Part shown: positions 10,341 to 21,142 of the stretch, piece by piece
How positions within the stretch are numbered: the first letter of the stretch is position 1
Layout of the letters: each line of letters starts with the position of its first letter
From: Mycosphaerelloides madeirae
Taxonomy: Eukaryota; Ascomycota; Dothideomycetes; Mycosphaerellales; Mycosphaerellaceae
Length of the DNA stretch: 64,000 nt
Reading direction: 5' to 3'
Assembly: GCA_002785995.1 (NCBI GenBank)
Contig: NHNV01000003.1
Location: 372,001 to 436,000 of the forward strand
Program-made: the position numbers and the translations under genes
Notes under the pieces: model-generated
What the model saw: only the letters and a program-made list of their open reading frames with translations
What the model was told of the DNA's origin: nothing
The model's database searches: none

Positions 10341-11725
10341 AAAAGGAGATACTATATACCTATTTATCTACTATATACCTCCTTTAACTATCTTTATATT
10401 ACTTATAGCTAACTTATAATACTATATAGGCATCTCTTTAATACGCGTTTGAATCTTATCTATTATAATAGCCTCTTATTACTCAAAAATTGCCCTTTTA
10501 AAGGCTTTAAAGTTAAGATCTTAAAGCCTCTCCCCCTATACCTTCTTTAGCTTTTCTTATAGTAGTAACTATACCTCTTCGATAGGGTTTAGGTCTAGGG
10601 ACTATACTAGATGCTAGTAGAGTACAATCCCCTCCTTTTAGTATAGTCTATAAGGCTTATTAGTCTTAGATCTATAGCTATATAAAGGATCCCTATCTTC
10701 TATTAACTATATAGGTATTCCTTATAATTGTAGCCTTTAAATCTATCTAATATACTTTAGAAGTATATACTAAGTATAATAGACTCCTATTATTAAATTG
10801 CTAGTCTTCTTAAGGCCTAGTAGCTACTTAGACTCCTATTCTATAAGCCTCTTTTAGACCTATTCTTTAGACTCTATTATTAGCCTCCTCCTTAGTTTTG
10901 CCTTCCTATACTTAGTAACTAGGCTCTTATAGGTCTAGTAATTATTATTATAGAAGATTAGTTCAGATTCGTAGTACTAAGAGATACTAGTAGCAATAGA
11001 GAGTACTATTTATAACTTAGTATTAACCTCTATTTCTAGTCCCTTTATATTGCCTTCTCTAAAAATGTATCTCCTAATAGCTATAGATCTATCGATATAG
11101 GCTTTATCTATCTATAAGATATACGCCTAAAAAGTCTTAGCTATCTTATCTTAATTAGTCTAACTATATTACTTTCCTTTAAGCCTTATTCTTATTAGAT
11201 ATCTTAGTTGAAGGCCTATGCTAAGAGTAGATTACTAGGGGGTCCCTTCGTTTTATCTACCTCTAGAGTATTAAGTAAGAATAGCTAGCTTGTTATTAAT
11301 AATATAAATAGTCCCTTTTACGTAGTAATTCAGGTCTAGTAGCTATAATTTCAATCTATAAAAGAACCTTTAGATTTAGCTTAACTCTAGGGGGATACTA
11401 AGGCTTCGACTTCCGTATAGGTATCTCAAATCTAGTCTAAATAGCTTCTTTAATCTGTTTAATCTATTTTAGTATTATTATATAGCCTAGTACGTTTTTA
11501 TCGTGTTTATTTTGCTTCTACTAGATATATATAGGCTATAACTCAGGTTTCAGCTTCTAGAGCTTGAAAAAGCCAGATCTGCTCGGGGTTTGGTATAGCT
11601 AATAATAGTACTCAACTCTAGAGTACTTATAGAGTGTAATAGGTATCGTCTTAGATATATAAAGAAGTGTGAATATTGCTGCAGAGGATGTTGTTTTGAT
11701 TTCGGTGGAATCAGCTACCCAACCA

Positions 11726-11762
11726 AGACTAGCGTCATTTCACCCTAATCTGCGACCCCCTG
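11726..11762. repeat. Right terminal inverted repeat, better preserved copy
   Basis: Reverse complement begins CAGGGGGTCGCAGATTAGGG. It lies where the sequence returns to normal base composition, which may explain its better preservation. Confidence 0.8.
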
Positions 11763-11915
11763 TGGCATAAGCCATCAATTACGTTATCGAATACGTGCAT
11801 TACCGCCGTTGACGGCGTTATCTCAGGCCGTTAACGACCTGCCGGCAGTACCTCGTTATATTCGTTATATCTTCTACATTCGTTCTATCACACCTCTACA
11901 TCTTATAAACCAATC
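11763..11915. promoter_or_regulatory. Upstream region of DUS4
   Basis: Normal-composition DNA between the transposon relic and the DUS4 start codon. It contains a GCCGTTGACGGCG inverted repeat (about 11812). The transposon relic therefore ends only about 150 bp before a housekeeping gene. Confidence 0.4.
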
Positions 11916-13112
11916 ATGGGAAGTCTTGGAGAAGAAAATGCCGCTAGTGCAGCCGCTTCCAGACCGCGGTAAGGACATCTCTACATACAATCTTAACCCA
12001 ATTTTCTAATCCGCATCTTCCTTACAGCATTCTCGACCTCTTCGAAGCAGCCAAGCGGGATGGCAGGCCCCTTCATGGTATGACCATCACGAAACTCCAG
12101 CAGTACAATCGGTCTAACGGTGAAACAGTATCTGCTCCTATGGTCAGATACTCGAAACTCCCCTTCCGACTTCTCGCCCGCCAATACGGAACAGACGCCA
12201 CTTACATACCCATGATGCTAGCGCACGAGTTCAACAGATCTCACATTGCCCGAGACTCAGACTTTGCAACAAATCCTCTGGAGCGACAGCCTACTCATGA
12301 TGGCCGGAACCACGCTGTCATCGCTCAATTCGCGGCATCAGATCCGCAAGAATTCGCTCGTGCTGCTGACCTGATTGCGCCTTGGGTTGATGGCGTGAAC
12401 CTCAACTGCGGATGTCCTCAGAGTTGGGCAATTAAAGAGGGCATTGGCTGCTCTTTAATGGATAATCCTGAGCTGGTAGTCGATATTGTGAAAGCGGCGA
12501 GGGCCCGGCTTAGCGCGGATAAGAGTGTGAGCTGCAAGATTCGAATACATAAGGATTTGAAGTATTGATTACCCGAGAAATGAGAAGGTTCTCTGCTGAT
12601 CAAAGGACAGTCAAACAATCCGCTGGGTCCAAATTCTACAACAAGCCGGTATCGACTACATCACCGTCCACGGCCGCACGAGACACCAAAGATCAAGCAC
12701 CCCACCAAACTACGAAGCCATTCGAAAGCTACGAGACCATATCGCCATTCCGCTCATCGCCAACGGCGACGCATACAGCCTCAAGGATGTCAATAAAATC
12801 GCTGCAATCACGCAAGCAGACGGAGTTATGGCTGCTAGAGGTATCCTCGAAAACCCCACAATGTTCGCAGGCCATGACACTGTCCCGGTGGAGTGTATGC
12901 TTGAGTTTCTCAGATTGGCAGTTAGATGTCCTATTCCTTTTCCGCTTGTGTTGCATCATATGGGAGAGATGGCGGCACATATGGGAAGTACGGATAAGAG
13001 GGAGAGGAAGGAGTTGTTGGAGTGTGAAGATCTGGTCGAGCTTATTGACTTTGTGGAGGAGAGATGGGGAGCGAGAATACCATCGATTAATAAGCGCAAT
13101 AGACGACAATAA
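11916..13112 (+). CDS. DUS4: tRNA-dihydrouridine(20a/20b) synthase, Dus4 type
   Basis: Reduces uridine to dihydrouridine in the tRNA D-loop using FMN and NAD(P)H. Four exons: 11916-11968, 12028-12077, 12129-12561, 12611-13112, with introns of 59, 51 and 49 bp; the joined product is 345 residues. Splicing restores ILDLFEAAKRDGRPLHVSAPMVRYSKLPF-type sequence at the N-terminus and KDLNQTIRWV at the third junction. Family marks are the SAPMVRYSKLPFR start of the TIM barrel, the catalytic cysteine in LNCGCPQSW, KIRIHKDL, ITVHGRTR, and PLIANGDAY with GVMAARGIL (FMN phosphate binding). The PMVRYSK start and overall pattern favour Dus4 over Dus1-3. Probably cytosolic or nuclear. The start ATG is the first in frame after the AT-rich island. 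Confidence 0.9.
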
Positions 13113-13755
13113 TACATGACTGCTCCCTGATAGATACAATGAGCAACCAGATGGAGTCCGAGATCTTCCGCTCTTTACAATTGACATATCCTTCACTAGC
13201 CGTTGTTACATGCGAATCCACATGGCCAACTTTCATCGTTGAATTCGTCAGTAGCAAAGAGGTCCGAGGCAATCTCAGGATTCTGTAGGTTTGGCCTCTC
13301 CATTTCATAGCTATGTGATACATCTCCCAGAGTTCATCTCATCAGAAGCAATGCTAACTACAACGATAGGAGGTTTTCAAGATCGGTTTTCGGGGCCGCA
13401 TGGTCGAGGCGAAATTGAAGGGAGGATGTGGTGCGTGTTGATTCTAAAGCAGCATCTCGAGGATATTCAACCCGACCAGGGCACTGACACTAGTGGCAGA
13501 CCTAACTCCAAGCTGATAATCTTGAGATGCAGCGACTTGGCTTTGCATTTGAATGGCGGGAAGAAGTCAAACTCGTGGACAGTGAAGTGGGATTTGTCTC
13601 AAGAAGCTCCGACCCTGACTTGGGGTCTGGAAAATCTCAGCTGAAGCTCCGCGTGCTTCGTTCTTCAGGCGCCAAAACATTCAGACACAAACGACATCCA
13701 CCCCTCCTCCCTCTCTCCCACCCCAACCCTCCTCTCCGCCCGCACTGCGCCGACG
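13113..13755. other. Intergenic, with unassigned short frames
   Basis: A 49-codon frame starts at 13139 and a plus-strand frame runs 13291-13644. A good branch-acceptor pair (GCTAAC...GATAG, 13354-13369) lies between them, but no phase-correct splice joins an ATG-initiated exon to the later frame. The 3' part probably holds the NIC96 5' UTR, which is pyrimidine-rich (CTCCCTCTCTCCCACC, about 13707). Confidence 0.4.
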
Positions 13756-16639
13756 ATGTCGCTGTCGCTGTCGTCACAAGCGGCCCCAGCATACTTCCAG
13801 GCGCTACTCGACCGCGGGCAAAAACGCGGCAATAGCGACGAACCGCAACTCCAACTCGGGCTGGGCGACATTGCTCGCAAGGTGCGCAACCTGGGACAAG
13901 GCTTCACCGATGCACGCGCGCACTACCTGTTGTCCGCGTCGGGCGTCAACACCAGCCAGGCACTGCGCGACCTTGAGGATCTTGCGGGCACGAGCGCGGC
14001 ACCAGCACAGCCCATCGACACAGCGGCAACAGGCGTCAAGGAGACGCTCGCAGCAACATACCAGAATGACTTCCAGAAGATGGTCGACAGCCACATCCAG
14101 CGTGCGCACGCCGATTTTGATCAGATGATTGAGGAGCGTCTGCATGGTGTGGACTGGGATGCGCATCGGCAGCGGATATATGAGCACTTCGGCTTGAAGA
14201 AGCCGCAAACAACGGAGGAACAAGCACCTGGCGCGGCGGGTGCCGCAGGCGCCAGCACATTTGGCCGATCCTCCAAGCGGACAAAAGGCGGCAACTCCAC
14301 ATATGGCATCCCAGGCATGTCAAGGTCAGTCATTGGGTCCGTGGGACATCGAGCTATGCGCGGCAACGGCTTCAAGGATATGTCCAGCGATGGCTACCGC
14401 CCTGTGACTGAAGACAGTATCCTACGGAAGAAGCAAGACAATTACGCGGACAGGGTGAAAGAACTCAATGTAGCTCGGCTGCAAGGGAGCGTATACCCCG
14501 TGCTCACCAGATTTGCCGAGATCGAAGCAGAACCTTCCAACGAGGATACATCAATGCTGGCGAATGCATTCAAAGCTCTGGTGCAGATTACAGGAGAGGA
14601 CGCCAGCAAGGAGAATGTTGCTGATCCCAGTGTCGTGAGAGAGCGTCAGTATGCCAAAGGCTATCTGGACGAGACTAGTAATTCGCCAGACAGCGTCGCC
14701 ATCCGCAAGCGCATTCTCGACGGCTCGCGAAAATTCATGGAGAATCTCTTCTTCCACCAGCTGGAGACCACAGTCTCCAAGAACCCGAGAGAAGCGAGTA
14801 TCGGCGGCGAGCCTACAGTGGTCAACAAAGTCAAGGGCTACGTGCGCGTCCGGGCTGCGCGCAAAGAGCTGGGCTCTGACTTGGACCTCCTCCAAACCAT
14901 TGACGACGACTACTGCTGGGCCATTATTTTCTATCTTCTGCGGAGCGGAAAATCAGAGGAAGCCCTCGCGTATGTTGTCGAAAAGAGAAAAGCCTTCAAG
15001 CAGGTCGATGCCCAATTCTACAAGTACATCTCGGGCTATGTGCAAAGCTCTGAAAATCGGCTGGCTTCAAAACTGCAGACCAGCATAAATAACGAATACT
15101 CACAACGACAAAAGCTTTCTCCTGCGGACACTCTCGATCCATACCGACAAATGTGTTACAAGGTCATTGGCCGATGCGATCTTGGACGACGCGGCCTCGA
15201 AGGCATAACAAACGACATGATGGACTGGATCTGGCTTCAATTTGCACTCGCACGGGAATTCGACCGAGTTGAAGAGTTCGCCCAGGAAGCGTACGGTCTC
15301 AACGACGTGCAGACATCCATCCAGGACGTCGGAGATCGGTACTTTGGACCTGGGAGTGAGATTGCAAACGCACCAACCACATACTTCTTCATGCAAATTG
15401 TGGCCGGTCGCTTTGAGAAGGCCGTTGCCGATCTCTACCCTCACAACTACCTCTCGGCTGTTCATTTTGCCATCGCTCTCGACTTTTACGGACTGCTCCG
15501 TGTCAGCGGCATCAGCGATGGCGAGACGTTGCTCAGCACCAACACTCGCACTCAGCATCAGATTTCGTTCGGCAGCATGATCGGTCTCTACACGCGGGAC
15601 TTCCGAACAGCAAATGCGACAGCCGCTGTCGACTACATTGTCTTGATATGTCTGAATAGCGATCTGACCGGAGATCTTGGCAAGGCGCAGCGGGAGCTCT
15701 GCCATCAAGCACTCACTGAGGTCGCATTGGAGACCCGCGAATTTGCACAGCTTCTTGGAGACATTCGTGCTGACGGACAGCGCATCAGAGGTGCCATCGA
15801 ACAGCGGCTACGACTCATCGGTCTGGACAACGAGCAGGAGTTCCTGAAGCACATCACGCTCGTCGCCGCCAGAACCGCCGATGAGCAAGGCCGCACCACT
15901 GACGCCGCTCTGCTGTATCATCTCTGTGAAGACTACGACAAAGTCTACCAAGTCGTAAACGACGCTCTGTCGTTGGCTCTCACCACCGACCTGGGCGAGC
16001 AGCCGGCGCGACTCATACCATTGAAACCACGAGCCACCGATGGGTATGACAATCAAGATCAGAGTCAGATACAAAATAGCTTGAGTCTGACCTCCGTCGA
16101 CGATCCGCTCCAGTTAGCAGGAGATATCAACCATCTCTACAACTCCGACAGAAACATGTACCCAGCAGGCCAAAAGCATAGAGATGCTTGCGCCGTGCTG
16201 CTTCAACTCGCCGAAGCCCGCAAAGCACTCGAGTCAGGCAATTGGCCATCCGTGGTAGAAGTACGTTTCAACATCCCCCTTCTCAAAAGCAAACCTACTG
16301 ACAATTTCACAGCGCGTTGCTGACTCCCAAGTCATCCCCACCGGCGAAGGAGGCAACATTTCTGGCATCCGCAATAAAGCCAACGCCTTCGAGCTCATGC
16401 CCATTGCCGTCGCGCGAACCGTGGGCCACGTCATGGTCTGGACCGTCATTGCGTGCAGCAATCACGTCGAGCAGATCCGCAACCTAGACTTTGAAACCGG
16501 TGTCCAACAGCAGATGATTAGAAGTCGTGTGCAGACGGCCAAGGACGTCATGGTGTTTGCGGGTTTGATACGCTACAAGCTGCCTGGACGAGTGTGGGAA
16601 ACATTGGCCAAGGCCGGTCAGGATTTGGGCGCGTATTAG
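13756..16639 (+). CDS. NIC96: Nucleoporin Nic96/Nup93
   Basis: Structural nucleoporin of the inner-ring and linker complex of the nuclear pore, which anchors the Nsp1 channel trimer. Two exons: 13756-16260 and 16313-16639, with a 52-bp phase-0 intron (GTACGT, branch CTACTGAC, TTTCACAG); product 943 residues, in line with filamentous-fungal members. The N-terminal 200 residues carry a short helical SLSLSSQAAPAYFQALLDRG segment and a low-complexity Ala/Gly linker (about residues 155-175), followed by the long alpha-solenoid typical of the family (for example DDDYCWAIIFYLLRSGKSEEAL and PTTYFFMQIVAGRFEKAV). The C-terminal exon supplies the last helices (QTAKDVMVFAGLIRYKLPG). It ends in DLGAY. No anomalies seen. 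Confidence 0.92.
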
Positions 16640-17024
16640 ACGTGTTGGAAGACGCATTGATGAGCAAGCTTGGGGTCGTCATGTGCCAGCTGGAAGTCAG
16701 GACTTTGTTTGTACTACCATTGAGGGCTATGAGCGACAGGAAAACAGCTCCCGGTCGATGGGTGTAAAAATGCATACACACATTTCGCTTTCCTGATTGC
16801 GCAAACTCCTTCTTTCACTCTACTTCTCAGCTTGCCTGCTCTGCAAACATCACACAAACTTCGGTCCATGTTTGCCCAATTCGGTAAGTTAACAAGATGA
16901 AACGAATATTCTCTGTTTGCAGTAATAGTAATGCCACTATCTGAATATATCACAGAACACGATCCCGCAAACGTCGATCTAGACCATCTACCTCCAACAA
17001 CTCCCTCGCTCCGCATTCCGAATC
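16640..17024. other. Intergenic region between NIC96 and the Trp/Gly/Arg-rich gene
   Basis: Holds the NIC96 3' end and the next gene's leader. A plausible leader intron (GTAAGT at about 16884 to CACAG at about 16955, with an ATG just upstream at 16868) would create an upstream frame different from the main one. Confidence 0.35.
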
Positions 17025-17684
17025 ATGGCCAACTGGTTCCACCCCCGTCCCTACGCCGAAGAATACCAACAAAACGCCTACAACGGCTTCCCCTTCGTCC
17101 CTGAATTCGGGCATCGTCGCAGCGCACCCCGCGAGGAACCCTTCGTCCACTGGCGTCCGGGCAATCACGGAGGCTGGCACCAAGGCGGCCGCAAACTCCA
17201 CCACTTCAAAAGCAAGAAGTACTGGGCGCGGCCTGTCGATGGCGCGCGGCGCGGGACCTGGGGCAGGATCAAAGATGGGTTGACGGGACAAGGTCCGGAC
17301 GTCTTCATCGTCGCGAATGGAGATAGGAGGACGTTGTTGAGGGATATGCCGAAAAGGGAGCACTGGGGTAATTGGGAGTCGATGGGTTTCGGGGGTGGGG
17401 AGATGGAGGGGGCGGTGGAGGATATGGATTTTTATCCTAGGGGGAATATGGGTGATGTGATGTGGGGGAGACGTAGGGAGGGAGAGGTGTATAATTTTCG
17501 GACGAGGCGGTATGGGCATTTCAATGGGAGGAATAAGGAGCGGTTTTGGAGTGATGCGCATTGGCCGAGGGGGCAAAGGAGGGAGTGGGGGATGCCGACG
17601 TGTTGGAGGGAGTGGGATGGGCGGTGGAGGACGACTGTTGATGGGAGTGCGGGGAGGTGGCCGGGGGGGAGGCCGTTGCGTTGA
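17025..17684 (+). CDS. Basic Trp/Gly/Arg-rich protein, unknown function
   Basis: A single-exon frame of 219 residues beginning MANWFHPRPYAEEYQQNAY. It is unusually rich in Trp, Gly and Arg, with repeated (K/R)xxxW patterns such as KREHWGNWESMGFGGG, ARRGTWGRIKDG and NKERFWSDAHWPRGQRREW. There are no membrane segments or signal peptide. A centre segment (GPDVFIVANGDRRTLLRDMP) looks more structured. I do not recognise a family; the composition suggests a nucleic-acid-binding or structural role, but that is guesswork. The last third is very G-rich in its coding strand. The gene converges on a minus-strand gene across the assembly gap. Confidence 0.6.
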   Translation: MANWFHPRPYAEEYQQNAYNGFPFVPEFGHRRSAPREEPFVHWRPGNHGGWHQGGRKLHHFKSKKYWARPVDGARRGTWGRIKDGLTGQGPDVFIVANGDRRTLLRDMPKREHWGNWESMGFGGGEMEGAVEDMDFYPRGNMGDVMWGRRREGEVYNFRTRRYGHFNGRNKERFWSDAHWPRGQRREWGMPTCWREWDGRWRTTVDGSAGRWPGGRPLR

Positions 17685-17952
17685 GGGTATCGATTGGATT
17701 ATCGAGACTTGGCGGGTCGGAAATGTTCGATATATCGCTCGATTCCTGGAAATGATGATGACATGCGTGTTAGCCTGGCCCCAAAAGAAGATGTCGAGAA
17801 GTCCAAGAAAATCCAGTCCCATCTCAACTCCCACCCTACCCCNNNNNNNNNNNNNNNNNNNNNNNNNNNNNNNNNNNNNNNNNNNNNNNNNNNNNNNNNN
17901 NNNNNNNNNNNNNNNNNNNNNNNNNNNNNNNNNNNNNNNNNNNACTCCCACC
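17685..17952. other. Intergenic region with assembly gap
   Basis: Contains 101 unknown bases (17843-17943). ACTCCCACCCTACCCC occurs directly on both sides of the gap, so the gap lies in, or was created by, a short repeat; the true distance is unknown. Nothing else recognised. Confidence 0.9.
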
Positions 17953-18371
17953 CTACCCCTCCCCCCATCCCCACCTCCCCACCCCCTCCGCGCCCCTCAA
18001 ATCTCCATTACTCTCCAAACTTTCCTTTCCAACCCTCATCAATTCTTTCGTCCTTTCCTCTCCCCAAGCTTCCCTGAAGCTTTTCAACTCCTCCGTAGAA
18101 TCCATAGCCGCAGCCCTAATATCGGCAAAAAGCTGCGGTTTGTCATTGCTAGGACGTGTCAGAGGCGCCACAAGTCTCGGGATGGAGTTTCGGAGACGAT
18201 CGAGCTGGTTAGTTGTTAGTGTTAATGGGATATGTGGAGGGGTTGATGTAGATTTACTTGTTCTTGGAGGTTGGCGAGGTGTGCGAGAGCGGTCTCGTAT
18301 TGTGCGGCGTCACAGGTTTGGGGCTGTGATTGCGTCTGGTCTGATGCGGCTGTGGGCGTGTTCCTCGTCAT
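17953..18371 (-). CDS. Small conserved-looking protein with amphipathic helix, unknown
   Basis: Two exons on the minus strand, 18371-18258 and 18204-17953, with a 53-bp intron (GTAAAT donor, branch CTAACAACTAACCAG); product 121 residues. The N-terminus is Thr/Gln-rich and the middle helical: ETALAHLANLQEQ joins LDRLRNSIPRLVAPL across the splice. Then follow DIRAAAMDSTEELKSFREAW and a Gly/Trp-rich tail ending beside the gap. The pattern recalls small fungal Mediator-like or coiled-coil subunits, but I cannot assign it. The splice improves the helix heptads, which supports the model. Confidence 0.5.
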
Positions 18372-18762
18372 AATTTCGTATTAACAGATGTTCTTGGCTC
18401 GTACGATTTGTAAATCGATCATGAAGAATTGGTGTAAACGTAGATGGAGTTGTGATCAGGGAAGCAACAAGCGAGGTGAATGGAAGTCAGTGGTTGGCGT
18501 ATGGGCTAGTACATATTAAGCTAGCGTGATACGCCCTTTCCACGAGCGTCTGCCTTCGAATATGCCTTTGTCTCAATCGTATTGATCTCGCCTACTACCT
18601 CTGATGGGAAGCACGTTACGGAAAGTGCAGTCGAAACTCAGCATCAGTGCAAGCCTCCTATCATTATAACTCAATCATCAGCTCACATCCAGCACAATAG
18701 CCTGGGCCAATAATCAAAGACGTAGCATGCCGCTATTATTACATCCCCTCATACATGTAATT
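18372..18762. other. Intergenic region
   Basis: Upstream of the small minus-strand gene and downstream of mL40. No coding frame or RNA gene recognised. Confidence 0.5.
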
Positions 18763-19457
18763 CTATCTTGTCCACGCATGATTCCACGGCTCCCTCCCAG
18801 GCGTCTCCGTCTGCATTCTTGCATACTCAATCGGCACACCCTTCCACACATCCGTCTTCATCATCGCAATCCTGTATAATCTCCCCATCTCCTTCTCTTC
18901 GCCCGGCACCGGTACAACTCCAAATTTCCTCCTCTCATCCTCTGTCAAGCCATTGTTGTCAATGAGACGCAAAGCTTCGCACGCCCTGTACATGGAGAAG
19001 TACTGTTTCTCCAGCTTGAGTTCCTTTTGTATTCGGAGTTCGTCTTGGTAGCGTGTCCAGGCGCGGTGGATGGTCCAGTGGCGGAGGTTGCGGTTGCTGT
19101 TATGTGTTAGCGGGATCTGGGAGAGAGGGAAGGAGGGTAGATGAGTGTACCGGGAGAAGCGCAGAGGTCGGGGTGTTAATGGATGGTAGAGGAGGTATCT
19201 GATGAAAGCTGAGCCGTAGTCAGTAAGGTGTCGCAATCTTCTCCAAGTGGTCGCATACTGATTCTGGTATCTTTCTTGGGTCCGCCACTCTTCCTCTTCT
19301 GCCTCTGATCGGTGCTGGAGAACTGCGCTCTCTGCTGGAGCAGGCCTGCTTGCTGCTGCGCCAGGCATCCTCGCGCGGTCCACGGGAGAACTTCTGATCG
19401 AACGAACGGTGAAAATGCCCGCAGGAGAGCCATTGATGGTGCTTTAATGGTCGACAT
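18763..19457 (-). CDS. MRPL28: Mitochondrial large-subunit ribosomal protein mL40 (MRPL28)
   Basis: Structural protein of the mitochondrial 54S subunit. Three exons: 19457-19259, 19208-19151, 19096-18763, with introns of 50 and 54 bp; product 196 residues. The first 45 residues are a basic, Ser/Arg/Gln-rich mitochondrial presequence. After splicing the family core reads through: KKDTRI joined to TFIRYLLYHPLTPRPLRFSR, then NRNLRHWTIHRAWTRYQDE. The C-terminus GVPIEYARMQTETPGREPWNHAWTR is characteristic. Both introns are confirmed by restored family motifs. The gene is divergent from GatA with about 160 bp between start codons. Confidence 0.9.
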
Positions 19458-19617
19458 GGTGAGAACGGATAAATATTGAATATTGAAGAGAAAGGAGCCC
19501 TTGGAGTGCTGAAGGAAACGCGGATCTGAAAGCGAGTTTGCCCCGATATTTTCCCGAGGCGCCAACTTTGCGTTTCGATGTCTCGCTCTTCAATGCAGCA
19601 TACCTCGCGGAAATGTG
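19458..19617. promoter_or_regulatory. Short bidirectional promoter between mL40 and GatA
   Basis: Only 160 bp separate the start codons of two divergently transcribed mitochondrial-translation genes. It must contain both 5' UTRs. No known site was identified. Confidence 0.6.
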
Positions 19618-21142
19618 ATGCTACGCCCAATTCCTCTTCGACAGAGCGTTACAGGTCTCTGCAGGAGACACTTCACCAAATGCGTACACGCAAGAACCGC
19701 GGCTTCTGGAGCTGTGACAGCCGCTGTTGATGATGGATTTGTAAAGGGAGCGAAAGGCAGGTCAACTCCCAATTTATTGACAAGGCATTGTTACTGATAT
19801 GCATACAGCTCTCTCTGAGAAACTTATCGGCGTGAAAGCCAACATCCTCACCAAAACCAACGTCGTTCCCTCGACAGCCTCCTCCAAGATCCTCGAGAAC
19901 TTCCACCCTCCCTTCCACGCGACTGTCGTCAAGCTCCTCATCGAGCATGGCGCAAATATACTGCCGAACGCGAACATGGATGAGTTTGGAATGGGATCAC
20001 ATTCGCAGCATTCGCATTTTGGGTTAGTGCAGAGCCCGTACCAGAGAGCAGGATTTCCGCTTTCGCCGGGTGGAAGCAGTGGAGGGAGTGCTGTCTGGGT
20101 TGCTTTAAAGCTCTGCTGGGCGGCATTGGGAACGGATACCGGTGGGAGTGTGAGACTGCCTGCTGCATACGTGGGAATAGTCGGGTTCAAGCCTAGTTAT
20201 GGCAGGCTGTCGAGGTGGGGAGTGATTCAGTATGCGAACTCGCTGGATACTGTTGGCATCCTATCGCAGGATGTCGGGAGTGCGAGGACCATATTCGAAT
20301 GCTTGGATCGATTTGATGAGCAGGATCCTACATCTCTGCCGTTCTCAGTACGGCAGCGCATCAACGCGAATGCTGCGAAGAGAGATGCTGGTAAGCTACG
20401 CATCGGTATACCACTGGAGTACAACGTCGACGAACTCTCGCCTGTCGTCAAAGAGAGCTACATCTCGATGCTGAATGCCTTGGAGGAGGCTGGCCACATC
20501 TTGCAGCCCGTCTCGCTCCCATCAACCCGCCGAGCGCTGTCAGCATATTACGTACTTGCTCCGGCCGAGGCCTCTTCAAACCTGGCGAAGTATGATGGCA
20601 TTCGGTATGGCTATCGCACCGATACATCAGACGCAAACCCAAACGCTCGGCCGCCTCTGTCCCTCTACGCTCAGACGCGCGGGGAAGGCTTCGGCGAGGA
20701 GGTAAAGCGTCGCATACTACTGGGTGCCTATACTTTGTCCTCTGAGGCGATCGACAACTACTTCATCCAGGCGCAGAAGGTGCGGCGGCTTGTGCAGCAA
20801 GACTTTGACCGAGTCTTTGCATTGCCAAATCCGTTGCATGATGACGATACCCGGACAACTGGCGAGAAAGTGAACCTTCTTCTCACGCCCACCGTTCCAA
20901 CCCTGCCTCCTACTGTTGAGGAGCTGAAGAATCAGTCGCCAGTGGAAAGCTACATGAATGATGTGTTCACTGTGCCGGCGAGCTTAGCAGGATTGCCCGC
21001 CATTTCGATACCAAGACCGTTGAAGGAGAGGACAGAGCTGGAGGAATCGGATGTGAAATCTGTGGGGCTGCAGCTGATAGGGCAGTTTGGGGATGATGAG
21101 TTGGTATTGGAGGCTGCGGAGAGAATGCAACGGCTATTTTGA
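19618..21142 (+). CDS. HER2: Glutamyl-tRNA(Gln) amidotransferase subunit A, mitochondrial (GatA/HER2)
   Basis: Amidase subunit that converts Glu-tRNA(Gln) to Gln-tRNA(Gln) in mitochondria. The body (19808-21142) shows the amidase signature: a lysine in GVKANI, the nucleophile-containing SPGGSSGGSAV, and the cis-Ser loop GTDTGGSVRLPAAY, with NMDEFGMGSHS and GFKPSYGRLSRWGV. The 5' exon beginning at 19618 encodes an Arg-rich leader (MLRPIPLRQSVTG) ending FVKGAKG. The junction to the body (about 19760-19808) is not resolved: the GTCAAC donor gives the wrong phase for the CATACAG acceptor, whereas a GC donor (AAAG|GCAGGT) would fit. The N-terminal part is shorter than usual for GatA. Either an unusual splice or a 5' defect is possible. 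Confidence 0.85.

Larger units (their letters stand above)
10304..11762 (-). mobile_element. Decayed Tc1/mariner-superfamily DNA transposon
   Basis: Terminal inverted repeats of about 37 bp match between 10304-10340 and the reverse complement of 11726-11762. The right end reads CAGGGGGTCGCAG inward, as is usual for this superfamily; the left copy differs only by transitions. On the minus strand at 10569-10601 the frame reads S-L-DLNPIEE-V followed by TAG, clearly derived from the SPDLNPIE(N/E)VW catalytic block of Tc1/mariner and pogo-like transposases. Many TAG and TAA stops follow in that frame. The left end is preceded by TA, the right followed by TG, so the TA duplication is not intact. 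At 1459 bp it is shorter than usual autonomous fungal elements, so there may be deletions as well as point decay. Confidence 0.75.

Noticed and set aside
13139..13644. Small two- or three-exon gene before NIC96
   Set aside because: A good branch-acceptor exists, but no ATG-initiated exon joins the downstream frame in phase.
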